From: Martelella sp. NC20 | GTDB taxonomy: Bacteria; Pseudomonadota; Alphaproteobacteria; Rhizobiales; Rhizobiaceae | NCBI RefSeq assembly: GCF_013459645.1 | Contig: NZ_CP054861.1 | Span: forward strand, 354,501-418,500 | Length of the DNA: 64,000 nucleotides | Direction of reading: 5' to 3' | In this document: in pieces, positions 55,475-64,000 of the stretch | How the letters are laid out: each line of letters opens with the position of its first letter | Numbering within the stretch: position 1 is the stretch's first letter | Translations under genes and position numbers: made by a program | Notes under the pieces: model-generated | Database searches by the model: none | Seen by the model: the letters and a program-made list of their open reading frames with translations, nothing else | What the model was told of the DNA's origin: nothing

Positions 55475-56980
55475 ATGGACCTTTTCGCGCATCTTTCTCT
55501 CGGACTGGAAACCGTCTTTCAGCCCATCAACCTGCTGTTCTGTTTCATCGGGGTTTTCCTCGGGACGGCGATCGGCGTTCTGCCGGGCATCGGGCCGCTC
55601 GGCACCATCGCCATCCTCCTGCCGGTGACCTTCGGTTTTCCGCCGGAGGCCTCGCTGATCATGCTCGCCGGCATCTATTACGGCGCGCAATATGGCGGCT
55701 CCACCACCGCCATCCTGATCAACCTGCCGGGCGAGGCCTCGTCGGCGGTGACCGCCATTGACGGTTACCAACTGGCCCGCCAGGGCAAGGCGGGCACGGC
55801 GCTGGCGCTGGCGGCGATCGGCTCGTTCGTCGCCGGCTGTTTCGCCACGCTGCTGATCGCGATCTTCGCGATCCCGCTGACAATGCTTGCGCTCAAATTC
55901 ACCCCGCCCGATTATTTCTCGCTGATGGTGCTGGGGCTGGTGGCGTCGATCGCGCTTGCCCATGGATCGGTGTTCAAGGGCATCATCATGATCGTGTTCG
56001 GCCTGCTTCTCGGCACGGTCGGCACCGATCTTTATACCGGACAGGCGCGCTTCACCTTCGGCAATTACGATCTGGCCGAAGGCATACCAATTCTCGGCTT
56101 CGGGGTCGGCATCTACGCGTTGGCCGAAATTCTCAAGGGCCTGGAGGACGAAACCCCGCGCGAGCCGCTCAAGACCAACATCTCGGCCCTGCTGCCGAGC
56201 CTCCGCGACCTCAGGGAGGCCGGTATGCCGATCCTGCGCGGCACGCTGCTGGGATCGTTTCTCGGCATATTGCCGGGCGGCGGCGCGATGCTGTCGTCGT
56301 TTGCCTCCTACATGGTGGAAAAGCAGGTCTCGAAAAAGCCCGAGACCTTCGGCCGGGGCGCGATCGCCGGCGTCGCCGGGCCGGAATCGGCCAATAATGC
56401 CGGCGCGCAGACCTCGTTCGTGCCGATGCTGACGCTCGGCATTCCGTCCAACCCGCTGATGGCGCTGATGGTCGGCGCGCTGATCATCCAGGGCATTACG
56501 CCCGGACCGAACCTGATCAACGAGCAACCCTCGCTGTTCTGGGGCGTCATCGTTTCGATGTGGATCGGCAATCTGATGCTGGTCGTCCTCAACCTGCCGC
56601 TGATCGGGCTCTGGGTAAAGCTCCTGAGCGTGCGCGCCAATTTCCTCTACCCCGCAATCGTCGGCTTTTCGGCCATCGGGGTCTATTCGATCAACGAAAA
56701 TCCGTTCGATCTGATCGTCATGTCGGTTTCGGGCGCTGCCGGCTACACGCTCAGCAAGCTCGACTGCGAACCCGCTCCGCTGCTGCTCGGCTTCGTGCTG
56801 GGGCCGATGATGGAGGTCTATATGAGACGCACCATGCTGCTTTCGGGCGGCGATGCCGGCGTGTTCTTCACCAGCCCGATCAGCCTGGGGCTTTTGATCG
56901 CGTCCGCGATCGTGCTGGTGATCGTGCTGATACCCTCGGTCAACCGCCGCCGCGCGGAAGTGTTCGTGGAGGAGGACTGA
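55475..56980 (+). CDS. Tripartite tricarboxylate transporter large membrane protein (TctA)
   Basis: A 501-residue integral membrane protein with about twelve helices. TctA motifs include IGVLPGIGPLGTIAILLPVTFG (about 38-59), YYGAQYGGSTTAILINLPGE (68-87) and a second related block GSFLGILPGGGAMLSSFASY and GVAGPESANNAGAQTSFVPMLTLGIP. These duplicated glycine/proline-rich motifs are typical of the permease. It carries the substrate delivered by TctC. Confidence 0.93.
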   Translation: MDLFAHLSLGLETVFQPINLLFCFIGVFLGTAIGVLPGIGPLGTIAILLPVTFGFPPEASLIMLAGIYYGAQYGGSTTAILINLPGEASSAVTAIDGYQLARQGKAGTALALAAIGSFVAGCFATLLIAIFAIPLTMLALKFTPPDYFSLMVLGLVASIALAHGSVFKGIIMIVFGLLLGTVGTDLYTGQARFTFGNYDLAEGIPILGFGVGIYALAEILKGLEDETPREPLKTNISALLPSLRDLREAGMPILRGTLLGSFLGILPGGGAMLSSFASYMVEKQVSKKPETFGRGAIAGVAGPESANNAGAQTSFVPMLTLGIPSNPLMALMVGALIIQGITPGPNLINEQPSLFWGVIVSMWIGNLMLVVLNLPLIGLWVKLLSVRANFLYPAIVGFSAIGVYSINENPFDLIVMSVSGAAGYTLSKLDCEPAPLLLGFVLGPMMEVYMRRTMLLSGGDAGVFFTSPISLGLLIASAIVLVIVLIPSVNRRRAEVFVEED

Positions 56981-57196
56981 ACGCCAGCCCATAACAGCCA
57001 ATGACACGCGAACGCAGCCTGCTTTGCCCCGTCTTGTGCTCACGCGTTCAGCACACTGCCCATTAAAAAGGCTTCCATTTCGAGCCCTGCGTTTTTTGCA
57101 TAGGGGCAATGCTGTTACCCCCCTGCCTCGTGCCGCGCAGGCTCTGTATATATCCAATCAACAACAGCGCACCGAACACACGAAAGGAGCCGCAAC

Positions 57197-57340
57197 ATGA
57201 ACATTCAACGCTCGTTCAACAACTGGCTCAAGTATCGCGAGACCGTCGCCGAACTTGGCCGCATGAGCAATCGCGAACTTTCCGACCTCGGTATCAGCCG
57301 CGCTGATATCCGTCGCGTCGCCCGCAAGGACGCGATCTGA
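57197..57340 (+). CDS. DUF1127 (YjiS-like) small protein, CcaF1-like
   Basis: A 47-residue protein missing from simple gene lists because of its length: MNIQRSFNNWLKYRETVAEL then GRMSNRELSDLGISRADIRR and VARKDAI, the DUF1127 core (L-x-x-L-S-D-x-x-L-x-D/x-I-G-I-x-R-x-x-I). It has AAAGGAGC 11 bp ahead of its ATG. Established for Rhodobacter sphaeroides CcaF1 (RSP_6037): an RNA-binding DUF1127 protein encoded directly ahead of the CcsR small RNAs and involved in their maturation. The same order occurs here, with three hairpins directly downstream. Confidence 0.85.
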   Translation: MNIQRSFNNWLKYRETVAELGRMSNRELSDLGISRADIRRVARKDAI

Positions 57341-57348
57341 CAGAGCTT

Positions 57349-57383
57349 TCGAAGGGTGCTATCCTCCTCCCGGCCCCCTTCGA
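57349..57383 (+). ncRNA. Cuckoo/CcsR-type hairpin RNA 1
   Basis: Stem TCGAAGGG (57349-57356) / CCCTTCGA (57376-57383) with a loop holding CCTCCTCCC (57363-57371). It begins 8 bp after the DUF1127 stop. The conserved anti-Shine-Dalgarno-like CCUCCUCCC loop defines the cuckoo (CcsR) RNA family of Alphaproteobacteria. Confidence 0.75.
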
Positions 57384-57387
57384 TCAG

Positions 57388-57424
57388 GATCGGCGATCCT
57401 CCTCCTCCTCCCAAGTCGCCGATC
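57388..57424 (+). ncRNA. Cuckoo/CcsR-type hairpin RNA 2
   Basis: A perfect 9-bp stem GATCGGCGA (57388-57396) / TCGCCGATC (57416-57424). The 19-base loop holds CCTCCTCCC (57404-57412). Tandem with hairpins 1 and 3; the unit sequence differs but the loop is identical. Confidence 0.8.
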
Positions 57425-57434
57425 TCCACGATGA

Positions 57435-57469
57435 CGCCCACCGGATCCTCCTCCCCCGGTGGGCGTTTT
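57435..57469 (+). ncRNA. Cuckoo/CcsR-type hairpin RNA 3, with terminator tail
   Basis: A perfect 10-bp stem CGCCCACCGG (57435-57444) / CCGGTGGGCG (57456-57465). Its loop ends with CCTCCTCCC (57447-57455). It is followed by TTTT, so this hairpin also acts as the transcription terminator of the DUF1127-sRNA unit. Confidence 0.8.
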
Positions 57470-57530
57470 CATGTGCGCGAAATCCTGAAGCGTTTGGCGC
57501 AAGAGCGCGTCCCGGAAAAGCGGACCGACA

Positions 57531-57926
57531 TTACGGATAAAGATAAAGCCGGTCCCAGGCCTTGCGCGGGATCTCGTTGCCAATCTTGAAACTGAAAGAC
57601 TTGATCGCCAGTTCATCGCTCGCCGCCGCGCAGTGATAGGACAGCTTGTACCAGTGGCCATGGGAGCGCATGGCGGCGCCCGGCGCGTCCAGCGTGGTGC
57701 CGTTCACTTTCGTCGGCGCGAAGGTGTAGGCAATCACCTTGTCGGGGCTCATGTCCTTGCGCGCTTCATCAATCCGGCCCATCGCCTCGATATCGCAGCG
57801 CTGCTCCAGCTTTTCCTCGGGATCCAGCCGGTCGAGCTCGTTTTCGACCCGCTGGTTGATTGCAAGGGCCGGCGTGGCAATGAGCGTCAGGGTTATCAGC
57901 GCGAGGAAAGCCTTGGTCAAATCCAT
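57531..57926 (-). CDS. DUF930-family secreted protein
   Basis: A 131-residue protein with signal peptide 1-22 (LALITLTLIATPALA), then NQRVENELDRLDPEEKLEQRCDIEAMGRI and LDAPGAAMRSHGHWYKLSYHC, ending KSFSFKIGNEIPRKAWDRLYLYP. This matches DUF930, restricted mainly to Rhizobiales. Two Cys residues (about C44 and C99) may pair. Function unknown. It is convergent with the sRNA unit and divergent from oligopeptidase B. Confidence 0.78.
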   Translation of the reverse strand: MDLTKAFLALITLTLIATPALAINQRVENELDRLDPEEKLEQRCDIEAMGRIDEARKDMSPDKVIAYTFAPTKVNGTTLDAPGAAMRSHGHWYKLSYHCAAASDELAIKSFSFKIGNEIPRKAWDRLYLYP

Positions 57927-58081
57927 ATCTCCGATCGTGAATTTTGTTTTTTCGCGCCTGCGGACGGGCCATCCGGGTTTCCCGGAAGCGCTTTACATGT
58001 TTTGAACACAGAGCAACCGAATACGGCAAGTCTGAGGCCCAAGCTTGATGTCGCTCCGCGCGCCACCTATCTTGCGCCGAC

Positions 58082-60220
58082 ATGACTTACCCGAAAGGCC
58101 TGCCCGTGACCCCCTTCAAGACGCTGCCCGATGCTCCGAAAGCGATCAAAAAGCCCCTCGACGATACCCGCCACGGCAGGACCCGCACGGATGACTATGC
58201 CTGGCTGAGGGCTGAAAACTGGCAGGCGATGTTCAAGGACCCCGCCATCCTCGAACAGGACATCCGCGCGCATCTGGAGGCTGAGAACGCCTATATGAAA
58301 GCCGCGATGGCCGACACCGAGGCGCTGCAGAAAAAGCTCGTTGCCGAAATGCGCGGCCGCATGAAGGAGGACGACAGTTCCGTGCCGATGAAGGAGGGCC
58401 CCTATGCCTACGGCACGGCCTTTCACACCGGGGCCGAACAGCCCTATTTCTTCCGCATACCGCGCGATGGCGACGTCAATGACGAAAGCCTGCGCGAAAC
58501 CCTGCTCGACGGCGACAAGGAGGCCAAGGGCAAGGCCTATTTCGATCTTGGCGGCTTCGACCAGTCCACCGACCACAGCCGCGCGATCTGGAGCTATGAC
58601 GACAAGGGATCGGAATTCTACACGCTGAAGGTCCGCGACCTTGAAAGCGGCAAAGAACTTGAGGATCGCATCGAAAATACCGGCGGCAGCGGCGTCTGGG
58701 CGCCGGACGGCAGGAGCTTCTTCTATACCGAGGTCGATGAAAACCACCGCCCCTCGAAGGTCTTCCATCACGTGATCGGCACCAGACAGGCTGACGACCG
58801 GCTGGTCTACGAGGAGAAGGATCCCGGCTTCTTCGTCGGCATCTCGGGCTCGCTGCTCGATGATTTCATCTATATCGACATTCACGATCACCAGACCTCC
58901 GAAGTGCGCATCATCCCGACCTCACGTCTCGACGCCGCGCCGGAAATCGTGGCGGAGCGCGAGACCATGGTGGAATACGACGTCACCGAGGGCGGCGATG
59001 TTTTCTATATTCTGACCAATGACGGCGGGGCCAAGGATTTCAAGATCATGGAAGCGCCGGTCGCCACGCCCGGCAAGGCGCACTGGAAAGAAGTCGCGCC
59101 GCATCAGCCGGGGCGGCTGATCCTGGCCCATATGGCCTTCGCCCGCCATCTGATCTGGCTGGAGCGCTTTGCTGGCCTGCCCCGCATCGTCATCCGCGAC
59201 CGGGCAACCGGCGCGGAACACGCCATCGCCTTCGATGAGGAAGCCTATTCGCTCGGGCTTCAGGGCGCTGCCGAATATGACACCGACACGATCCGCTTTT
59301 CCTATTCTTCGATGACGACGCCGAGCCAGCTCTATGACTACAACATGGCGACGCGCGAACGCACCCTGCTGAAAACCCAGGACGTGCCCTCCGGCCATAA
59401 CCCGGACGACTATGTCACCCGCCGCATCCAGGCAAAGACCGCCGATGGCGAACTGGTGCCGGTCAGCATCGTCTATCGCAAGGATACGCCGCTCGACGGC
59501 ACCGCGCCTGCCCTGCTTTACGGGTACGGCGCCTACGGCATTTCGATTCCCGCCTCGTTTTCCACCAATTGCCTGTCGCTGGTCGATCGCGGCTTCGTCT
59601 ATGCCATCGCCCATATCCGCGGCGGCAAGGACAAGGGCTTCGCCTGGTACGAAAACGGCAAGATGGCAAACAAGAAGAACACCTTCTCCGATTTCATCGC
59701 CGCCGCCGATGCCCTCGTGGCCGAAGGTTTTACCGGCCACGGCAGGATCGTCGCCGAGGGCGGGTCCGCCGGCGGCATGCTGATGGGCGCGATCGCCAAC
59801 ATGGCGCCGGAGAAATTCGCCGGCATCATCGCCGGCGTTCCTTTCGTCGATGTGCTGACCACGATGCTGGACGACACGCTTCCGCTGACGCCGCCGGAAT
59901 GGAACGAATGGGGCAACCCGATCGCCACGCAGGAGGCCTATGACTACATCGCAAGCTACAGCCCTTACGACAATATCGACGCAAAACCCTACCCTGCCAT
60001 TCTGGCGCTGGCCGGCCTTACCGACCCCAGAGTGACCTATTGGGAGCCTGCAAAGTGGGTGGCAAAGCTGCGCGAGGCCACCACCGGCACGGCGCCGATC
60101 ATGCTCAGAACCAATATGGACGCCGGACACGCAGGCGCGTCCGGACGGTTCCAGCGGCTTGAGGAAATCGCGCTGGAATACGCCTTCGCGCTGAAGGTTT
60201 CGGGCAAGGCCGAAAGCTGA
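58082..60220 (+). CDS. Oligopeptidase B-like S9A serine peptidase
   Basis: A 712-residue prolyl oligopeptidase-family enzyme. Residues about 1-420 form the seven-bladed propeller, and the C-terminal alpha/beta hydrolase has the catalytic triad S562 in EGGSAGGMLMG, D648 in LTDPRVTYWEP and H683 in DAGHAGASGRF. S-x-GG and the YWEP segment favour oligopeptidase B (cleaving after basic residues) over prolyl oligopeptidase. There is no signal peptide, so it is cytoplasmic. It appears monocistronic. Confidence 0.93.
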   Translation: MTYPKGLPVTPFKTLPDAPKAIKKPLDDTRHGRTRTDDYAWLRAENWQAMFKDPAILEQDIRAHLEAENAYMKAAMADTEALQKKLVAEMRGRMKEDDSSVPMKEGPYAYGTAFHTGAEQPYFFRIPRDGDVNDESLRETLLDGDKEAKGKAYFDLGGFDQSTDHSRAIWSYDDKGSEFYTLKVRDLESGKELEDRIENTGGSGVWAPDGRSFFYTEVDENHRPSKVFHHVIGTRQADDRLVYEEKDPGFFVGISGSLLDDFIYIDIHDHQTSEVRIIPTSRLDAAPEIVAERETMVEYDVTEGGDVFYILTNDGGAKDFKIMEAPVATPGKAHWKEVAPHQPGRLILAHMAFARHLIWLERFAGLPRIVIRDRATGAEHAIAFDEEAYSLGLQGAAEYDTDTIRFSYSSMTTPSQLYDYNMATRERTLLKTQDVPSGHNPDDYVTRRIQAKTADGELVPVSIVYRKDTPLDGTAPALLYGYGAYGISIPASFSTNCLSLVDRGFVYAIAHIRGGKDKGFAWYENGKMANKKNTFSDFIAAADALVAEGFTGHGRIVAEGGSAGGMLMGAIANMAPEKFAGIIAGVPFVDVLTTMLDDTLPLTPPEWNEWGNPIATQEAYDYIASYSPYDNIDAKPYPAILALAGLTDPRVTYWEPAKWVAKLREATTGTAPIMLRTNMDAGHAGASGRFQRLEEIALEYAFALKVSGKAES

Positions 60221-60303
60221 GGATCGGCCTCGCACGCTGCCCCGAGCGGAACCAACAGGCTTCGCCGCACGTTTCATGTTCTCGCAGGAAGGGGCGGCGC
60301 TGA

Positions 60304-61569
60304 ATGAAGTTCGAAATGTCAAAGGGCTGGTGGATTGTGCTCCAGGCCACGCGTCAGGTGTGGTTTGTCGCCTCGCTCTACTGCGTCGCCGCTGTGCTGA
60401 CCGCCCTGCTCGGCGTGATGGCCGACCCCGTCATTCCGAAAAGCCTTCAGGACATTATCGGCCGCGGCGCGGTCGACAGCCTGCTGACCATCATCGCCAC
60501 CAGCATGCTGTCCGTTCTGGTGTTTTCGCTGAACACGCTGGTCCAGGCCTCGACGGCGGCCGCCAGCAACGCCACGCCGCGCGCCGTCGGTACGCTGTTG
60601 CAGGACCGGATAGCCCAGTCGGCGCTTTCCACCTTCCTCGGCGCCTTCATCTTCAGCCTTGTCGGCCTGATCGCGCTCAACACGTCGCTCTATGGCGGCG
60701 GCGGCCGGCTGGTGCTGTTTGTCGCCACCATCGCGGTGATCGTCCTGATCGTGGTGACGCTCGTGCGCTGGATCAACTATCTCGGCCATCTCGGCCAGAT
60801 CACCAAGACGGTCGCACAGGTCGAGGCGGCCGCCACCCCCTCGATGGAGCACTATCGCCGGGCTCCCTATCTGCATGCCCACCCGCAGAAGGACAAACGC
60901 CCCGCCGGGCTTGACATGATCGAGCACGACAAGATCGGCTATCTGCGGTTCATCGACGTTCCGGCACTCGATGATATCGCGGAGCGGCTCAAGGCGAACA
61001 TCCACGTGCTTGAGCGTCCGGGCGCCTTTGTCACGCCGGGCCGCCATATCGCCGGGATCGCGCTTCCTCGGGAAAGCGCGACCGATGAGGAGACACGGCA
61101 AGCCCTGCGCGGCGCGTTCACCGTCGGCAATGCCCGCAGCTACGACCAGGACCCGCTTTACGGCCTGACGGTGCTCTCGCAGATCGCCATGCGGGCCCTG
61201 TCGCCCGGCATCAACGACCCGGGAACCGCCATCGATGTGATCGGCAATCTCGTGCGGATCATGGCCTCGGGCAGCGAGGCCGACGCGGACGTGCGTCACG
61301 GCCGCGTCTTCATCCCGGCCATTGAAACCGACGATTTCTTCGATGCCGCTTTTACGGGCATTTCCCGGGACGGCGCGGACAAGGTGGAGGTCGGGCTCCG
61401 GCTGCAGCACGCTTTCGGCTCGCTGTCGCTGCTTCCCTTTGAGGGTTACGGCGCGAATGCGCGCAGCTATTCCGCCCAGACGCTGGACCGTGCTCGACAA
61501 ATGCTCGATTTCGAGAATGATATCAAACGTCTCGAAGCATCGGCCAGAAAAGGCCATCTGACGGGCTGA
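60304..61569 (+). CDS. DUF2254-family membrane protein
   Basis: A 421-residue protein with four N-terminal helices (from WIVLQATRQVWFVASLYCVA, then DSLLTIIATSMLSVLVFSLN, FLGAFIFSLVGLIALNTS and RLVLFVATIAVIVLIVVTLV, about 10-155). The soluble region follows, with LSPGINDPGTAIDVIGNLVRI (about 300-320), the DUF2254 core. The family may be a channel or sensor; none is characterised well. No ribosome-binding site is obvious; the ATG at 60304 is 3 bases after GCGCTGA, so the start is likely but not certain. Confidence 0.82.
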   Translation: MKFEMSKGWWIVLQATRQVWFVASLYCVAAVLTALLGVMADPVIPKSLQDIIGRGAVDSLLTIIATSMLSVLVFSLNTLVQASTAAASNATPRAVGTLLQDRIAQSALSTFLGAFIFSLVGLIALNTSLYGGGGRLVLFVATIAVIVLIVVTLVRWINYLGHLGQITKTVAQVEAAATPSMEHYRRAPYLHAHPQKDKRPAGLDMIEHDKIGYLRFIDVPALDDIAERLKANIHVLERPGAFVTPGRHIAGIALPRESATDEETRQALRGAFTVGNARSYDQDPLYGLTVLSQIAMRALSPGINDPGTAIDVIGNLVRIMASGSEADADVRHGRVFIPAIETDDFFDAAFTGISRDGADKVEVGLRLQHAFGSLSLLPFEGYGANARSYSAQTLDRARQMLDFENDIKRLEASARKGHLTG

Positions 61570-61703
61570 GGCGGGAACATTCCGCTGCCGTCGTCGTTAC
61601 CTCTACTGGTCCGCTCCGATTTCGGGGCGGCTTTCCATGTCTGCGGACGCGCGCCGGAACCGTCCGCCAGAAGACACGCGTGAACTGTACGGGGACCTGT
61701 TCC

Positions 61704-64000
61704 ATGCTTATACTGACGACATTCATCTTCGCCGTGATCGGCCTGTTTCTGGGCGGCGGCGGCATCTGGCTGATCACGCTTGGCGGCAGCTGGTTTTATC
61801 TGATCGCGGGCGCCGCCTTTCTGGCGACCGCTGTTCTTCTGCTCATCCGTTCGGCGCTGGCCTACTGGGTCTATGCCGCCACCATTCTCGTGACGCTGAT
61901 CTGGGCTTTGCTCGAAGTGGGCCTCGACTGGTGGCAACTCGGCGCGCGCGGCGGTCTCGTCGTGCTGCTCGGCCTGTGGATGCTGCTGCCCTGGGTTCGC
62001 CGGCCGATCCTGCGCGATGAATACGGTTTTCCCGAAAAGGTCCCGGCCGCCCGTGCCGGCCCGTGGCCGCTGGTCGCGGTCATCGCCGCCTCGATCGTCG
62101 TTGCGGCGGTATCGCTGTTTACCGAACCGCATGCGATCGAAGGCTCGCTGCCGGGCGCGCGCAACGCAAGCGCCGCAACGGCGGACCGTGTGCCCGCGAG
62201 CGAATGGCATGCCTATGGCCGCAGCGAAAGGGGCCAGCGCTGGTCGCCGCTCGACCAGATCACGCCCGACAATGTCGGCAGTCTTGAGCTTGCCTGGCAG
62301 ATCCAGACCGGCGACATGAAGGGGCCGAACGATGTCGTCGAGACGACCTATGAAAACACGCCGCTGATGGTGAAGGACACGCTCTATGTGTGCACCCCGC
62401 ATAGCTGGGCGATGGCCTTCGATGCCAGGACCGGCGAGCAGAGATGGAAATTCGACCCGAAGGTTCCGGTCGACGGCAACCGCCAGCACCAGACCTGCCG
62501 GGGCGTGACCTATTACGACGACCCCGACATCGCAGAGGGCGAGCGCTGCAAGGAACGGGTTTATCTGCCGACCTCCGACGCCCGCCTGATCGCGCTCAAC
62601 GCCGCGGACGGCACGGTCTGCGAGGATTTCGCCGACAACGGCACGCTGCGCCTCCAGACCAACATGCCCTACAAGACGCAGGGCTACTACTATTCGACGT
62701 CACCGCCGCTGGCGATTGGCGGCAAGATCGTGGTCGGCGGCTCGGTCAACGACAATTACTCGACCGACAGCCCCTCCGGCGTGATCCGCGCCTATGATAT
62801 CGACACCGGCGAACTGATCTGGAACTTCGACACCGGCAATCCGGACCGGACCGCGCCGCTCGGCCCCGGCGAGACCTATACCAAGAACTCGCCCAACAGC
62901 TGGTCGGTGATGTCCGGCGACAGCGAGCTCGGCCTGATCTACGCCCCGATCGGCAACCGCACGCCGGATCAGATCGGCCTCAACCGCTCGCCCTCGGTCG
63001 AGAAATATTCCTCCTCCGTCGTGGCGCTCGATGTGGACACCGGCGAGCCGGTCTGGAATTTCCAGGGCGTCCACCATGACCTTTGGGACATGGACGTGCC
63101 CGCCCAGCCGGCGCTTCTCGACCTCACCATCGATGGCGAGACCGTGCCGGCGCTGGTGCAGGCGACCAAGCAGGGCGAGGTCTTCGTGCTGAACCGCGAG
63201 ACCGGCGAGCCGATCCTGCCAGTGAAGGAGGTGCCCGCGCCGCAGGAGGGCGGTCTTGCGGGCGAAAACCTGTCGCCGACCCAGCCGGTCTCGGCACTCT
63301 CCTTCAATCCGCCAAAACTCACGGGCAAGGATATGTGGGGCGCGAGCCTGCTCGACCAGTTGGTCTGCCGGATCAAGCTGAAGCAGTACAACTACGAAGG
63401 CCGCTACACGCCGCCATCGGAAAACGGCACGATCGTCTATCCCGGCAATTTCGGCACGCTCAACTGGGGTTCGGTCGCCGTCGATCCGGAACGGCAGGTG
63501 ATGTTCGCCATGCCCGTCTACATGGCCTATACCTCGACGCTGGTGCCGAAGACGACGCCCGGCGTTCCGACCCAGGGCATCAATTCCAACAATGGCGCCG
63601 ATTACGCCGTCGCCTTCTCCACCCTGCTCGGCCCGCTCGGCGTGCCCTGCCAGGCGCCGCCATGGGGGTATGTCGCGGGCGCGGATCTGACGACCGGCGA
63701 CATCGTCTGGAAACACAGGAACGGCACGATCGAGGACATGACCCCCATACCGTTGAAGATCAGGATGGGTGTCCCCGGCATCGGTGGCCCGATCATGACC
63801 CGGGGCGGCGTCGCCTTCCTCGGCGCGACCATGGACAATTACATCCGCGGCTACGACGTCACCACCGGCAAACAGCTCTGGGAAGCCCGGCTTCCCGCCG
63901 GCGGCCAGGCAACGCCGATGACCTACGAAACCGCGGACGGCACCCAATATGTCCTGATCGTCGCCGGTGGCCACGGCTCTGTCGGCACCAAGACCGGCGA
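61704..64000 (+). CDS. gcd: Membrane-bound PQQ-dependent glucose dehydrogenase (partial, runs off the end)
   Basis: The frame opens at ATG 61704 and stays open to the window end (765 codons; full-length enzymes are about 780-800). Residues 1-150 carry five membrane helices (LILTTFIFAVIGLFLGGGGI at the start), then EWHAYGRSERGQRWSPLDQI begins the periplasmic PQQ propeller. Tryptophan-docking and GxxxW-like repeats recur (for example ARTGEQRWKFDPKV). It oxidises glucose to gluconolactone in the periplasm using PQQ and passes electrons to ubiquinone. The C-terminus is missing here, so only a partial call is made. Confidence 0.93.
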   Translation, partial: MLILTTFIFAVIGLFLGGGGIWLITLGGSWFYLIAGAAFLATAVLLLIRSALAYWVYAATILVTLIWALLEVGLDWWQLGARGGLVVLLGLWMLLPWVRRPILRDEYGFPEKVPAARAGPWPLVAVIAASIVVAAVSLFTEPHAIEGSLPGARNASAATADRVPASEWHAYGRSERGQRWSPLDQITPDNVGSLELAWQIQTGDMKGPNDVVETTYENTPLMVKDTLYVCTPHSWAMAFDARTGEQRWKFDPKVPVDGNRQHQTCRGVTYYDDPDIAEGERCKERVYLPTSDARLIALNAADGTVCEDFADNGTLRLQTNMPYKTQGYYYSTSPPLAIGGKIVVGGSVNDNYSTDSPSGVIRAYDIDTGELIWNFDTGNPDRTAPLGPGETYTKNSPNSWSVMSGDSELGLIYAPIGNRTPDQIGLNRSPSVEKYSSSVVALDVDTGEPVWNFQGVHHDLWDMDVPAQPALLDLTIDGETVPALVQATKQGEVFVLNRETGEPILPVKEVPAPQEGGLAGENLSPTQPVSALSFNPPKLTGKDMWGASLLDQLVCRIKLKQYNYEGRYTPPSENGTIVYPGNFGTLNWGSVAVDPERQVMFAMPVYMAYTSTLVPKTTPGVPTQGINSNNGADYAVAFSTLLGPLGVPCQAPPWGYVAGADLTTGDIVWKHRNGTIEDMTPIPLKIRMGVPGIGGPIMTRGGVAFLGATMDNYIRGYDVTTGKQLWEARLPAGGQATPMTYETADGTQYVLIVAGGHGSVGTKTG

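Noticed and set aside
54959..57157. A 732-codon open frame on the minus strand over the TTT genes
   Set aside because: Antisense to tctB/tctA and rich in Gln, His, Arg and Asp, the usual look of a shadow frame.

Overview
The window is a stretch of high-GC chromosome from an alphaproteobacterium, most likely of the order Hyphomicrobiales (Rhizobiales). This rests on gene content: a DUF1127 gene followed by CCUCCUCCC-loop small RNAs, a DUF930 protein, a propionyl-CoA carboxylase/methylmalonyl-CoA mutase block under an ScfR regulator, a type III ornithine decarboxylase with a long structured leader, and rhizobial-type palindromic intergenic repeats. The genus cannot be fixed from this window. 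There are no rRNA, tRNA, CRISPR or recognisable transposase genes. About 56 protein genes are supported; the first and last run off the ends.

Layout. 1-8.7 kb: end of a transporter gene, a creatininase-family amidohydrolase, then a LysR gene divergent from an operon of an NMT1-type ABC transporter, a cytosine-deaminase-like amidohydrolase, a GlcD-like FAD oxidase and a flavodoxin-fold reductase (probable uptake and breakdown of an unknown small heterocycle). 8.7-9.8 kb: a low-GC insert carrying one DUF3800 gene, bounded by a 50-bp duplication of the preceding gene's 3' end. 10-20.3 kb: a GH32 fructan/sucrose hydrolase, a PF04392-type ABC transporter, DsrE, uracil-DNA glycosylase, aldehyde dehydrogenase, RidA, a HbpS/GlcG-like protein, and a KDG kinase with its GntR regulator. 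20.7-24.1 kb: ferritin, feoA, feoB and a membrane-anchored protein with a GUN4 (porphyrin-binding) domain. 24.1-30.2 kb: DUF3088, typA/bipA, a GNAT acetyltransferase, ornithine decarboxylase with a putative speF leader RNA, and a LysR gene.

30.2-37.9 kb: an ScfR regulator divergent from pccB-pccA-mcm-mce, the complete propionyl-CoA to succinyl-CoA route. 38.3-43.3 kb: a 3-hydroxyisobutyrate dehydrogenase-family reductase and a sulfate/thiosulfate ABC transporter. 43.3-45.0 kb: a NicO nickel/cobalt transporter with a DUF1007 partner. 45.3-48.5 kb: isocitrate lyase, a small unknown protein, and a second ScfR regulator divergent from them. 48.7-53.5 kb: a five-gene Dpp/Opp-type ABC operon. 53.8-57.0 kb: a tripartite tricarboxylate transporter. 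57.2-57.5 kb: the DUF1127 gene and three CCUCCUCCC hairpins. 57.5-64 kb: DUF930, oligopeptidase B, a DUF2254 membrane protein, and the start of a PQQ glucose dehydrogenase.

The window is dominated by uptake systems, with two acyl-CoA/C2-C3 assimilation loci each controlled by an ScfR paralogue. Two families of palindromic elements occupy most of the larger gene-free gaps, and two copies lie inside apparent transport operons. The points most worth checking are the GUN4 protein linked to feoAB, the DUF1127/small-RNA locus, the DUF3800 insert, the odc leader RNA, and the two ScfR loci with their operator-like sites.
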